Source: Candidatus Zixiibacteriota bacterium | GTDB lineage: Bacteria; Zixibacteria; MSB-5A5; JAUVRN01 | Length of the DNA: 8,109 bases | Direction: 5' to 3' | Assembly (NCBI GenBank): GCA_030597645.1 | Contig: JAUVRN010000070.1 | Location: forward strand, 1 to 8,109 | Shown: positions 1-5,600 of the stretch, in pieces | Numbering within the stretch: the first letter of the stretch is position 1 | Layout: each line of letters begins with the position of its first letter | Notes under the pieces: model-generated | Seen by the model: only the letters and a program-made list of their open reading frames with translations | What the model was told of the DNA's origin: nothing | Database searches by the model: none | Made by a program: the position numbers and the translations under genes

Positions 1-623
1 GCGACGCGGGCCGAGTCCCATTGTTCGAGCTCCCAGAAAGACGCGGCGAGCATGGAGTCGCTTCTCAGCCGGAGCTCGGGATCCGGCTTGGTCTCGATGT
101 AGGCCCGCAGCTCCGGGATGGCTTCGTCGTAACGCTCCTCTTCGAACGGTATGCGTGCGAGCATGAAACGGGCGCGATCGGCCAGCCTGCGATCCTTGCC
201 GTCGCGTACCCCATCCAGGATCTTGCGGGCGCGTTCCGGGTCTCCCAGGTAGTATTCGCACATACCGAGGTAGTACCGTGACTCCGGTATCAGCTTGCTG
301 TCGCGGAAGACCCCGGCCAGTTCGACGAACTTCTCGCGCGCCCGCGCGTAATCGCCCACGTAATAGAACGACTTGCCGATCATCATGGTGGCGTCGTCGG
401 CGTACTTGCTCTTGGGGTGATTCTGGAGGACCTTGGACGCCTTCTTGATGGCTTCGTTGTACTTGGCCACCGCGCCCCCCGTGGCAACCTCCTGGTTGGC
501 GCGCAGGCGCAACTTTTCGGCTTCTTTGTAGGACTGCTTGGCATTAAAGAAGGTGTTGAAGTACACGCAGCCGCCTACGGTCAGGCACGTGCACAGGAGC
601 ATCCATCGGAATCCGCGCGTCAT
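1..623 (-). CDS. BamD-like TPR outer-membrane lipoprotein (3' end off the window)
   Basis: Likely a periplasm-facing lipoprotein of the BamD/YbgF-like tetratricopeptide family, whose members act in outer-membrane protein assembly or Tol-Pal-linked envelope work. The frame stays open for 207 codons to the left edge, so the C-terminus is missing. The N-terminus is basic (M-T-R-G-F-R) followed by a hydrophobic stretch to residue 18 and a lipobox-like V-G-G-C with Cys19 as the predicted lipidated residue. The mature start C-V-Y-F-N-T-F-F-N-A is followed by helical pairs with TPR-type spacing: about residues 53-70, 75-104, 112-138 and 149-178, including Y-Y-V-G-D-Y-A-R-A-R-E-K-F and Y-Y-L-G-D-P-E-R-A-R-K. 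The ATG shares its bases with the sirtuin stop (ATGA, 620-623), so translation is probably coupled; GGTGGGA lies just upstream. BamD identity itself is inference; it could be another TPR lipoprotein. Confidence 0.8.
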   Translation of the reverse strand, partial: MTRGFRWMLLCTCLTVGGCVYFNTFFNAKQSYKEAEKLRLRANQEVATGGAVAKYNEAIKKASKVLQNHPKSKYADDATMMIGKSFYYVGDYARAREKFVELAGVFRDSKLIPESRYYLGMCEYYLGDPERARKILDGVRDGKDRRLADRARFMLARIPFEEERYDEAIPELRAYIETKPDPELRLRSDSMLAASFWELEQWDSARV

Positions 624-1387
624 GTTCCCACCAACTCGAGCAGCTCCGGCAACACCTGTCCCGCGGGTCCGAACAGCGTGTAATCGGCCCAGCCCGACAG
701 GGGCGTGGCCTCGGGATTGATCTCCACCAGTACGGCGCCCCGGGTCTTGGCCAGGCGCGGCAGCCCGGCGGCGGGGTGGACGACCGCGGACGTTCCCACG
801 GCGAGAAAGAGGTCGCAAAGGGACGCGGCCTCGTCCGCGCGCCGCCACTCGTCCTCCGGCAACATCTCACCGAACCACACCACGTCGGGGCGGAGTCGAC
901 CGCCACAGTTGCACTCGGGCAATTCCGCCTGCCCGGAGATCACCTCTTCGCTCGCCTCGACGGTGCGGCCGCACTCGAGACACCGGTCACGCCAGAGGTT
1001 GCCATGGAGTTCGATGAGATTGCGGTTGCCGGCTCGCGTGTGGAGCCCGTCCACGTTTTGCGTGATGAGCGTGAATTCCGGTATCAGCGATTCCCAGCGT
1101 GCGAGGGCCAGGTGCCCGTCATTGGGCTGGGCACCGCCGATGACGTCACGGCGAAAGCGGTACCACTCCCAGACGATCCTTGGATTGGCGAGGAACCCGT
1201 CCATGGAAGCCAGCTCCTCGGGCCGGAACTGCTTCCAGAGACCCTCATCTCCGCGGAAGGTCGGAATCCCGGATTCAGCGGAGATGCCGGCACCGGTCAG
1301 TACGGAGACCCGTTGGGCCTCTCGGACGAGGCGTTTGAGGCGGTCGTCGATGACCCACGATGAGGCTGGAGAATCGGGCATATCCAT
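620..1387 (-). CDS. cobB: NAD-dependent protein deacylase, sirtuin family (CobB/SIRT5-like)
   Basis: Sir2-family enzyme that removes acyl groups from lysines using NAD+, giving nicotinamide and O-acyl-ADP-ribose; cytoplasmic. At 255 residues it is a normal-length bacterial sirtuin. Visible motifs: NAD-binding G-A-G-I-S at 32-36, T-F-R-G at 43-46, T-Q-N-V-D-G-L-H at 109-116, catalytic His128 in E-L-H-G-N, zinc cysteines 136, 139, 159 and 161 (second pair closely spaced as C-N-C), G-T-S at 198-200 and the I-N-P segment around 223-225. Tyr76 and Arg79 form the Y-x-x-R pair that in class III sirtuins (SIRT5, E. coli CobB) binds acidic acyl groups, so desuccinylase as well as deacetylase activity is plausible. 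The start at 1387 has no clear ribosome site; the ATG two codons later (M3) is the alternative. Its stop overlaps the lipoprotein start by 4 bases, making a two-gene unit at least. Confidence 0.95.
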   Translation of the reverse strand: MDMPDSPASSWVIDDRLKRLVREAQRVSVLTGAGISAESGIPTFRGDEGLWKQFRPEELASMDGFLANPRIVWEWYRFRRDVIGGAQPNDGHLALARWESLIPEFTLITQNVDGLHTRAGNRNLIELHGNLWRDRCLECGRTVEASEEVISGQAELPECNCGGRLRPDVVWFGEMLPEDEWRRADEAASLCDLFLAVGTSAVVHPAAGLPRLAKTRGAVLVEINPEATPLSGWADYTLFGPAGQVLPELLELVGT

Positions 1388-1438
1388 TCAGGTTAGGCCC
1401 CCGGCCGGTAACAAGTCAAGCCGCCGCGTGCATTGCAG

Positions 1439-1467
1439 TTGGAACGGACGCACGGTAACGGTATTAT
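1439..1467 (+). promoter_or_regulatory. Candidate sigma-70-type promoter for the plus-strand unit
   Basis: TTGGAA (1439-1444), a 17-base spacer, then TATTAT (1462-1467) gives a reasonable -35/-10 pair on the plus strand. Its -10 overlaps the TATAAT read on the other strand. A transcript starting about 7 bases downstream would begin within a few bases of the ATG at 1478, so the first gene would be leaderless or nearly so, or else another promoter is used. Confidence 0.35.
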
Positions 1468-1468
1468 A
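1463..1468 (-). promoter_or_regulatory. Candidate -10 element for the sirtuin-lipoprotein unit
   Basis: On the minus strand this hexamer is a perfect TATAAT, rare by chance in such GC-rich DNA. No good -35 is seen: TTGTGC lies 19 bases upstream and matches only the TTG. A start about 7 bases downstream would give a leader of about 70 bases before the sirtuin ATG. The element is the core of an 11-base near-palindrome (1460-1470, arms GGTAT and ATACC) shared with the divergent promoter. Confidence 0.45.
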
Positions 1469-1477
1469 CCCCTTGGG

Positions 1478-2431
1478 ATGCCTGAAAGCACAAAGCCACC
1501 GACCCGGAATGAGCGTTCCTCCGGATCCCGCCGCCGGCCCGGCCGCGGGCGCTCAGGACGCGGCCATCCATCAGGACAGCGCCAGCGCCCCCCTCGCGTA
1601 GCCATATTGGCCCGGACGGACACGATTTCCGCTACCTGGGCCACGCGCATAGAGGAATACCTGGGGGAGAAGTCCGGCACCGTGCTCCGGCTGGACGTGG
1701 CCGGGGATGCCAGCCTCAGCGAAGTCATCAAGGAAGCACGCGGTCGCGGTGCCCACCGCGTCATGGCCGTGGGCGACACCAGCTTTGTGCGCTGGGCCGC
1801 GCAGGCCATGGTCGGCTCGCTGATGCCGCTGGCCCCGGCACTGCTGCCCGGCTCGCGCCCTCTCTTCGGTCACCCTGCTCTCAAGAGTGCCTCATGGCAA
1901 ACCCACGTGGCGAACCTGTTGTCTCGCCGATTCACCAAGGTCGACCTGGCCATGGGCACGGTGAAGCCATTTGTCCAGCAGCTCGTTGCAGGGTTTCCGC
2001 TGGTCGGCAATCGATCGCTATGGCAGATCTGGCGTGCACTCTTTTCCAGGTACGAACTCGACCTCAATCTGGAAATCGACCGCGCCCGTATCGAGGGGCA
2101 CTTCTGGTGCCTGGTCATCGCCAACGCCGACGAGACCGACGGGCGGTTCCGCTGGCTGCCCGGCGCGGACTGGTCGGATCAGTGCCTGGACCTGCTGCTC
2201 GTACGGCCCCGCTCCCTGTGGCAGAGGTGGAAGTTTCTGCGCGCCCTCTCTCATGGACGCCATGGCGCTCTGCCGGGTGTGATCCGCTACCGCTGTCATC
2301 GCATTGTCGTGCAGGCCAACCAACCCTGGCAGTACGCCACCGACGGGGGCCGCGTCCAGGACGCGGCCAATCCTCTGCTGCTCGAAGCCCGTCCGGAACA
2401 GCTACGCCTGGTGGTCCCGCCGGGGTCATGA
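1478..2431 (+). CDS. Diacylglycerol/lipid kinase-like protein with degenerate catalytic motifs
   Basis: The 317-residue product resembles the DagK/YegS lipid kinase fold, mainly in its C-terminal half: V-D-L-A-M-G (155-160) matches the start of the lipid-binding beta domain, E-G-H-F-W-C-L-V-I-A-N-A (206-217) the 'v-a-N-g' strand, C-L-D-L-L-L-V-R-P (236-244), the G-R-H-G segment (260-263), and Y-A-T-D-G-G...L-R-L-V-V-P (286-314) the closing 'D-G-e...l-v-P' strands. In the N-terminal domain A-V-G-D-T-S (97-102) sits where active enzymes have G-G-D-G-T, and L-P-G-S-R-P-L-F (123-130) where they have G-T-G-N-D-F/L. ATP binding and kinase activity are therefore doubtful. Residues 1-40 are rich in Arg, Gly and Pro. 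I chose the ATG at 1478; a TTG at 1433 would add 15 unconvincing residues and lies upstream of the candidate promoter. It overlaps the next gene by ATGA. Confidence 0.72.
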   Translation: MPESTKPPTRNERSSGSRRRPGRGRSGRGHPSGQRQRPPRVAILARTDTISATWATRIEEYLGEKSGTVLRLDVAGDASLSEVIKEARGRGAHRVMAVGDTSFVRWAAQAMVGSLMPLAPALLPGSRPLFGHPALKSASWQTHVANLLSRRFTKVDLAMGTVKPFVQQLVAGFPLVGNRSLWQIWRALFSRYELDLNLEIDRARIEGHFWCLVIANADETDGRFRWLPGADWSDQCLDLLLVRPRSLWQRWKFLRALSHGRHGALPGVIRYRCHRIVVQANQPWQYATDGGRVQDAANPLLLEARPEQLRLVVPPGS

Positions 2432-3090
2432 CACCTCAGCGTGCCACCCATCTAGCTTCCATCCTTGTCGTCGCCCTGACTGTAGTCCCCTGCACGGCGC
2501 AGGCCCAGTCCGACGCCGTCCCCGCAGATACGGTGCGCCTGCTACCGGAGGAATCGATCACCGCGGATACCGTACGCCTAGCACCGGAGGGAACGATCAC
2601 CACGGACACGGTACACCTGGCACCCGAGGGATCGGTCACCACGGATACGGTGCGCCTGCTACCGGAGGGATCGATCACCACGGATACCGTACCGACCGGT
2701 GTCATAGACGAGAGCCAGTGGCCCGATCCCACGATCACCCTGCTCAAGTCGATGCTGGTGCCAGGCTGGGGGCAGATCACCAACAAACGATACGTCAAGG
2801 CGGGCTTCGCGATCGGACTGGAAACCTGGTTTATCACCGGGACCATCGTCAACTGGGTCAAAGCCAACGACGCACTCGAGAAGTTTCGTGCCTACCCGGA
2901 CAACATCGAGTGGTTCAACGAGTACCAGTTTTACTGGGGAAACCGCTCCGACTTTATCTGGCTGCTGGGCCTGACCGTCTTCGTCTCGATGTTCGACGCC
3001 TACGTCGATGCGCACCTGCGCCCGTACGAGGCCGACACGATCCCCGGCGTCGAGCCGCCCAAAGGTGTGGTGCTCGTGATACCGTTTTGA
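2428..3090 (+). CDS. DUF5683-like membrane protein with signal peptide and 13-residue tandem repeats
   Basis: A 220-residue envelope protein. Residues 1-27 look like a signal peptide (hydrophobic core L-V-V-A-L-T-V-V, likely cleavage after A-Q-A). Residues 33-84 are four copies of a 13-residue repeat, then a partial fifth copy. The C-terminal domain, from about residue 101, has S-M-L-V-P-G-W-G-Q (108-116), a hydrophobic segment at about 125-145, a polar Tyr/Trp/Asn-rich stretch (147-173), a second hydrophobic segment at about 175-190 and D-A-Y-V-D-A-H-L (190-197). This layout matches the DUF5683 family, common in Bacteroidetes and FCB-type genomes and of unknown function. The product may be inner-membrane anchored with its repeat outside. 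The ATG overlaps the preceding stop (ATGA, 2428-2431) with GGGG upstream, so the two proteins are probably made together. Its stop lies 13 bases from the hprK stop. Confidence 0.78.
   Translation: MTPQRATHLASILVVALTVVPCTAQAQSDAVPADTVRLLPEESITADTVRLAPEGTITTDTVHLAPEGSVTTDTVRLLPEGSITTDTVPTGVIDESQWPDPTITLLKSMLVPGWGQITNKRYVKAGFAIGLETWFITGTIVNWVKANDALEKFRAYPDNIEWFNEYQFYWGNRSDFIWLLGLTVFVSMFDAYVDAHLRPYEADTIPGVEPPKGVVLVIPF
2524..2691 (+). repeat. In-frame 39-base tandem repeat, four copies plus a partial copy
   Basis: Units begin at 2524, 2563, 2602 and 2641, each exactly 39 bases, with a 12-base remnant at 2680. They encode variants of (A/T)-D-T-V-(R/H)-L-x-P-E-x-(S/T)-(I/V)-T. Units 1 and 4 are closest to each other; differences are mostly third-position or conservative, so the protein pattern is preserved. 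It lies right after the predicted signal peptide of the DUF5683-like protein and looks like an exported acidic, Thr-rich linker. Confidence 0.9.
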
Positions 3091-3103
3091 AGCGGCGTCC
3101 GGT

Positions 3104-4072
3104 CTACTCCGTGTCCGCCTCTAAGTAACCGTCGGTCGCGCGGCGGCGCTTGATCTCCTCGGCCAGCCGCTGGCTGAACCGCTCCGCGGTGTTTTCGCCA
3201 TACACCTTGAGCATGTGATTCATGGCGATCACCTCGGAGATGACCGTGATGTTCTTGCCCGGCGACACGGGAATCATCACGACCGGGACGGCCACACCCA
3301 GAATCTGAGAGAATGTCTTTTCGAGTCCCAGGCGCTCGTAGTCGGCGCCACCCTCCCAGCGTACCAGCTTGACCACCACTTCGATGCGTTTCTGCATACG
3401 CACGGACCGGATGCCAAACAGCCTCTCGATGTCGAGAATGCCGATGCCGCGCACCTCCATGTGGTGTCCGAGGATATCGGAGGCCTTTCCCACGATCACA
3501 TCGGGGCCCTTCTTGGTGATCATCACCACGTCGTCAGCCACCAGGCGGTGCCCGCGCTCCACCAGGTCGAGCGCGCACTCGGACTTGCCGATGCCGGAAC
3601 GACCGGTGTACAGCAGGCCGACGCCGTACACGTCCACCAGCGTGCCGTGCTGGCTGGTGCGCAGCGCGAATACGCTGTCCAGGTAGACGGAGAGGCGGTA
3701 CACGAAGGTCGTGGTGGAGAGCCGGGTCGCCAGGACCGCCGTGTCGTGTTTGGCGGCAATTTCGACCAGATCTTCGGGCGGCTGCATGCCCTTGGTCGTG
3801 ACCAGAAACGGCATCGGGTGCTCGAACATCCGGCCCAGGCGTTCGCGCCGCTGCTCCGGCGCCATGTCGTGGAGATACGCAAGTTCCGTCTCTCCGAGCA
3901 CCTGGGCCCGTTCGTTGGGAAAGCGACTGGTGTAGCCCGAGAGCGCGAGCCCCGGCCTGTGAATCTCGCTGGAGAGGATCGGCTTGTGCAATCCCGTCTG
4001 CCCGGTGAGGGGCGTCAGTTCGAAGTGCTCGTCACGCTCCGCCAGCAGATGCGCCACCGTCAGGTGCGCCAT
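3104..4072 (-). CDS. hprK: HPr kinase/phosphorylase
   Basis: Bifunctional enzyme that phosphorylates the regulatory serine of HPr (or Crh/NPr-like) using ATP or PPi and reverses it by phosphorolysis, linking carbon status to PTS activity and gene control; cytoplasmic hexamer. At 322 residues it is full length. The N-terminal domain (about 1-130) is the regulatory HprK_N type. The C-terminal P-loop domain has His142 in Q-H-G-T-L-V-D-V-Y-G, Walker A G-R-S-G-I-G-K-S (157-164), the acidic pair Asp180-Asp181, the family signature M-E-V-R-G-I-G-I...L-F-G (205-220) and P-V-S-P-G-K-N (268-274) before V-I-A-M-N (281-285). GGGAGAG inside the hpf 3' end sits 6 bases before the ATG, and the hpf stop is 3 bases upstream, so the two are co-transcribed. 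No ptsH or ptsI is present in the window, so its substrate gene is elsewhere. It ends 13 bases from a convergent gene. Confidence 0.97.
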   Translation of the reverse strand: MAHLTVAHLLAERDEHFELTPLTGQTGLHKPILSSEIHRPGLALSGYTSRFPNERAQVLGETELAYLHDMAPEQRRERLGRMFEHPMPFLVTTKGMQPPEDLVEIAAKHDTAVLATRLSTTTFVYRLSVYLDSVFALRTSQHGTLVDVYGVGLLYTGRSGIGKSECALDLVERGHRLVADDVVMITKKGPDVIVGKASDILGHHMEVRGIGILDIERLFGIRSVRMQKRIEVVVKLVRWEGGADYERLGLEKTFSQILGVAVPVVMIPVSPGKNITVISEVIAMNHMLKVYGENTAERFSQRLAEEIKRRRATDGYLEADTE

Positions 4073-4075
4073 GCA

Positions 4076-4426
4076 TCACTCTCCCGATTCGGGCGGTCGC
4101 ATCTGATCGAGGGCCTCGTGCGTGGGCGACGCGTGGCGCTTGCGCTCCTTGAGCCGCTCCTTGTGGTCCTTCAGCCTCCGCTTCATCTTGTCCGTCGCCA
4201 GTTCCAGCGCGGCAAAGGGATTGTCGCCCTTGGCTCCGACGGTGAGTACGTCGCCGTAGACCTTGACTTCCAGCATCGCCTGGGCACCCACCTTTTCCTC
4301 AGAGAACGTCACATGCGCGTAAACGATATTGTCGAAGAACCGCTCGAACTGTGCGAGCTCTCGTTGGGTGCGCTCTTTGAGCGCCTTTGAGAGCTCCATG
4401 TGGCGACCGGTTATCTGAAGCTGCAT
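4076..4426 (-). CDS. hpf: Short ribosome hibernation-promoting factor (HPF/YfiA family)
   Basis: Binds the 30S decoding region to inactivate ribosomes in slow growth or stationary phase. The 116-residue product starts M-Q-L-Q-I-T-G-R-H, very close to E. coli HPF, and follows the beta-alpha-beta-beta-beta-alpha pattern: strand 2-7, helix about 11-29, strands 34-66, helix about 70-95 with the basic face K-M-K-R-R-L-K-D-H-K-E-R-L-K-E-R-K-R-H (80-98). After about residue 99 there is only a short Pro/Glu-rich tail, so it is the short type without the C-terminal dimerisation domain of long HPF; that suggests hibernation relying on an RMF-like partner or monosome inactivation (inference). A strong ribosome site AAAGGAG (4433-4439) lies 6 bases before the ATG. 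It stands between glpX (52-base gap with a hairpin) and hprK (3-base gap). The hpf position downstream of rpoN is the classical one. Confidence 0.96.
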   Translation of the reverse strand: MQLQITGRHMELSKALKERTQRELAQFERFFDNIVYAHVTFSEEKVGAQAMLEVKVYGDVLTVGAKGDNPFAALELATDKMKRRLKDHKERLKERKRHASPTHEALDQMRPPESGE

Positions 4427-4448
4427 CTGGGTCTCCTTTCCCGTCGGT

Positions 4449-4481
4449 TAGCCTCCATGTGTCAGAACATAGCAGAGGCTA
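4449..4481 (-). promoter_or_regulatory. Hairpin between glpX and hpf
   Basis: TAGCCTC (4449-4455) and GAGGCTA (4475-4481) are a perfect 7-base inverted repeat; inside it ATGT (4457-4460) and ACAT (4467-4470) pair to extend the stem past an asymmetric bulge, leaving a 6-base loop. The outer arm begins at the glpX stop codon and the structure ends about 9 bases before the hpf ribosome site. There is no T-run, so it is more likely a processing, stability or translation-tuning element than an intrinsic terminator. Confidence 0.4.
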
Positions 4482-5432
4482 GTACTTGGGCTCACCTTCA
4501 AAGAAGTGCTGTGTCTCCAGTTTGCGGATGGTGCCCGATCGGGACCGCATCACCATCGAATGTGTGACGGCCCCCTCGCCCGTGAATCGCACGCCCCGGA
4601 GCATGTCGCCATCGGACACGCCGGTAGCCGCAAACATGACGTCGTCACCCTGCGCCAGGTCCCTTTCGGTGTACACGCGGTCGAAATCACGAACACCCAT
4701 CTTCCGGGCCCGGGCCTTCTCCTCGTCGTTGCGGAACTTGAGACGTCCCCGGAACGCGCCGCCCACACAGCGCATGGCCGCAGCAGCCAGCACGCCCTCG
4801 GGAGCGGCACCGATACCGAGCAGCACATCGATGCCCGATTTGGGCAGGGCGGTGGCGATGGCGCCGCCCACGTCCCCGTCGGGGATGAGGTGTATGCGGC
4901 AGCCGAGCCTGCGGACCCGCTCGATCAGTTCCGTGTGCCGGTCCCTGTCCAGTATTACGCACGTCACGTCTTCCCGGTTGTATCCGAGCGCTTCGGCGAT
5001 ACGATCCAGGTTGTCTTCCACCGGGTCGTTGATGTCGATCACGTGTGCGGCCTTTGGGCCCACCGCGATCTTGTCCATGTAGGTGTCGGGGGCGTGCAGG
5101 AGTGTACCGGGTTCCCCCACGGCGATGACCGCCAGGGCGTTGGGACGTCCGTACGCCACCGAGTTGGTGCACTCCAGCGGATCGAGGGCGATATCGACCC
5201 GCGGACCGCCGGCGCCGACCTTTTCGCCGATGTAGAGCATCGGGGCTTCGTCCCGCTCTCCCTCGCCGATCACCACGGTCCCGTCGATGGCGAGAGAATC
5301 GAAGGCCTTGCGCATGGCGTCGACGGCCGCCTGATCGGCCTGCTGTGTGTCACCCTTCCCCATCCAGCGCGCCGAACGCAGCGCGGCTGCTTCCGTAACA
5401 CGCACCAGTTCCAGAGCCAGGTTTCTATCCAT
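4479..5432 (-). CDS. glpX: Class II fructose-1,6-bisphosphatase (GlpX)
   Basis: Hydrolyses fructose-1,6-bisphosphate to fructose-6-phosphate, the committed step of gluconeogenesis; some homologues also act on sedoheptulose-1,7-bisphosphate. The 317-residue product begins M-D-R-N-L-A-L-E-L-V-R-V-T-E, like E. coli GlpX, which fixes the start. Metal and active-site positions are present: Asp33, Glu57 in I-G-E-G-E-R-D-E-A-P-M, Asp84 and Glu87 in D-P-L-E, Y-M-D-K (118-121), the I-P-D-G-D-V segment (183-188) and Glu212 in A-P-E-G-V. One oddity: the usual D-P-x-E-G-T motif reads D-P-L-E-C-T, with Cys88 for the expected Gly (codon TGC against GGC). There is no Shine-Dalgarno-like sequence; a 10-base palindrome sits just before the ATG, and an in-frame TGA three codons upstream excludes a longer start. 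It heads the glpX-hpf-hprK block and has a 168-base upstream gap. Confidence 0.96.
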   Translation of the reverse strand: MDRNLALELVRVTEAAALRSARWMGKGDTQQADQAAVDAMRKAFDSLAIDGTVVIGEGERDEAPMLYIGEKVGAGGPRVDIALDPLECTNSVAYGRPNALAVIAVGEPGTLLHAPDTYMDKIAVGPKAAHVIDINDPVEDNLDRIAEALGYNREDVTCVILDRDRHTELIERVRRLGCRIHLIPDGDVGGAIATALPKSGIDVLLGIGAAPEGVLAAAAMRCVGGAFRGRLKFRNDEEKARARKMGVRDFDRVYTERDLAQGDDVMFAATGVSDGDMLRGVRFTGEGAVTHSMVMRSRSGTIRKLETQHFFEGEPKY

Positions 5433-5433
5433 T

Positions 5434-5443
5434 CGTGATCACG
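5434..5443. promoter_or_regulatory. Palindrome CGTGATCACG just upstream of the glpX start
   Basis: A perfect 10-base palindrome whose edge lies 1 base before the glpX ATG (5432), in the place where a ribosome site would be. It contains TGATCACGA on the coding strand, one base short of the TGATTCACGA half-site found about 90 bases upstream, so it may belong to the same binding pattern. It could equally be chance. Confidence 0.3.
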
Positions 5444-5509
5444 TACCCGTAAGGTTGGTTGATGTTCGACCCCCTGTGTCCCGGCCACAGTAAGGGACCT
5501 GTACTCGTG

Positions 5510-5550
5510 TCGTGAGTCAGGTACTTCTGATTCACGATACTATCATGAAT
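5510..5550 (-). promoter_or_regulatory. Triple inverted half-site in the glpX leader (operator or competing hairpins)
   Basis: Three related arms alternate in orientation. Plus-strand arm 5510-5520 (TCGTGAGTCAG) pairs with 5527-5537 (CTGATTCACGA) over 11 bases with one mismatch and a 6-base spacer. Arm 5530-5538 (ATTCACGAT) also pairs with 5542-5550 (ATCATGAAT) over 9 bases with a 3-base spacer; the only mismatch becomes a G-U pair in the glpX-sense RNA. The middle arm can pair with either neighbour but not both. This fits adjacent operators for a dimeric repressor, or alternative leader hairpins. No T-run follows either hairpin. It lies 78-118 bases before the glpX ATG. Confidence 0.55.
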
Positions 5551-5569
5551 AGGGTACAAACTCCGGCGG

Positions 5570-5585
5570 CGCAAGGGGACCGCCC
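5570..5585 (-). promoter_or_regulatory. Weak sigma-54-like -24/-12 candidate upstream of glpX
   Basis: On the minus strand GGGCGGT, four bases, then TTGCG reproduces the essential GG...GC pair with 10 bases between and the TTGC of the -12 element, but differs from the TGGCACG consensus at the T and the three bases after GGC. A start about 12 bases downstream would give a leader of roughly 127 bases holding the inverted half-sites. An overlapping inverted repeat, arms GGCGG (5565-5569) and CCGCC (5580-5584), could instead be a poor rpoN terminator. A sigma-70 reading (TTGCGC, 17 bases, TATTCA) is also weak. Confidence 0.25.
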
Positions 5586-5600
5586 CACCGCATGACACCG

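Noticed and set aside
1433..1477. TTG start extending the lipid-kinase-like protein by 15 residues
   Set aside because: The added residues resemble no family sequence, lack a ribosome site and lie across the candidate promoter.
705..1601. Plus-strand open frames opposite the sirtuin gene
   Set aside because: They cover the strongly supported sirtuin in antisense and one runs through the divergent promoter region; composition is Arg/Ser/Pro-rich noise.
1894..2427. In-frame upstream extension of the DUF5683-like protein
   Set aside because: It would overlap the lipid-kinase-like gene for over 500 bases with Arg/Pro-rich sequence; the ATG at 2428 gives a proper signal peptide and an ATGA overlap.
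2524..2691. Regularly spaced repeats as a CRISPR-like array
   Set aside because: The units are directly adjacent without unique spacers and keep the reading frame, so they are coding tandem repeats.
3075..3106. Possible bidirectional terminator between the convergent DUF5683-like and hprK genes
   Set aside because: Only 13 bases separate the stop codons and the best stem is 4 bases (ACCG/CGGT) with no T-run.
3215..4390. Long open frame of 391 codons on the plus strand opposite hprK and hpf
   Set aside because: It is the antisense shadow of two clearly identified genes in GC-rich DNA; it is rich in His, Arg and Gly and shows no recognisable domain.
4506..5438. Open frame of 310 codons on the plus strand opposite glpX
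   Set aside because: It overlaps the whole glpX gene, has no family resemblance and is explained by codon bias of the opposite strand.
5474..5498. Interleaved CTGTG/CACAG and TCCC/GGGA pairings suggesting a pseudoknot in the glpX leader
   Set aside because: The two stems would have no linking base between the third and fourth strands, which is sterically implausible; only one short stem could form at a time.
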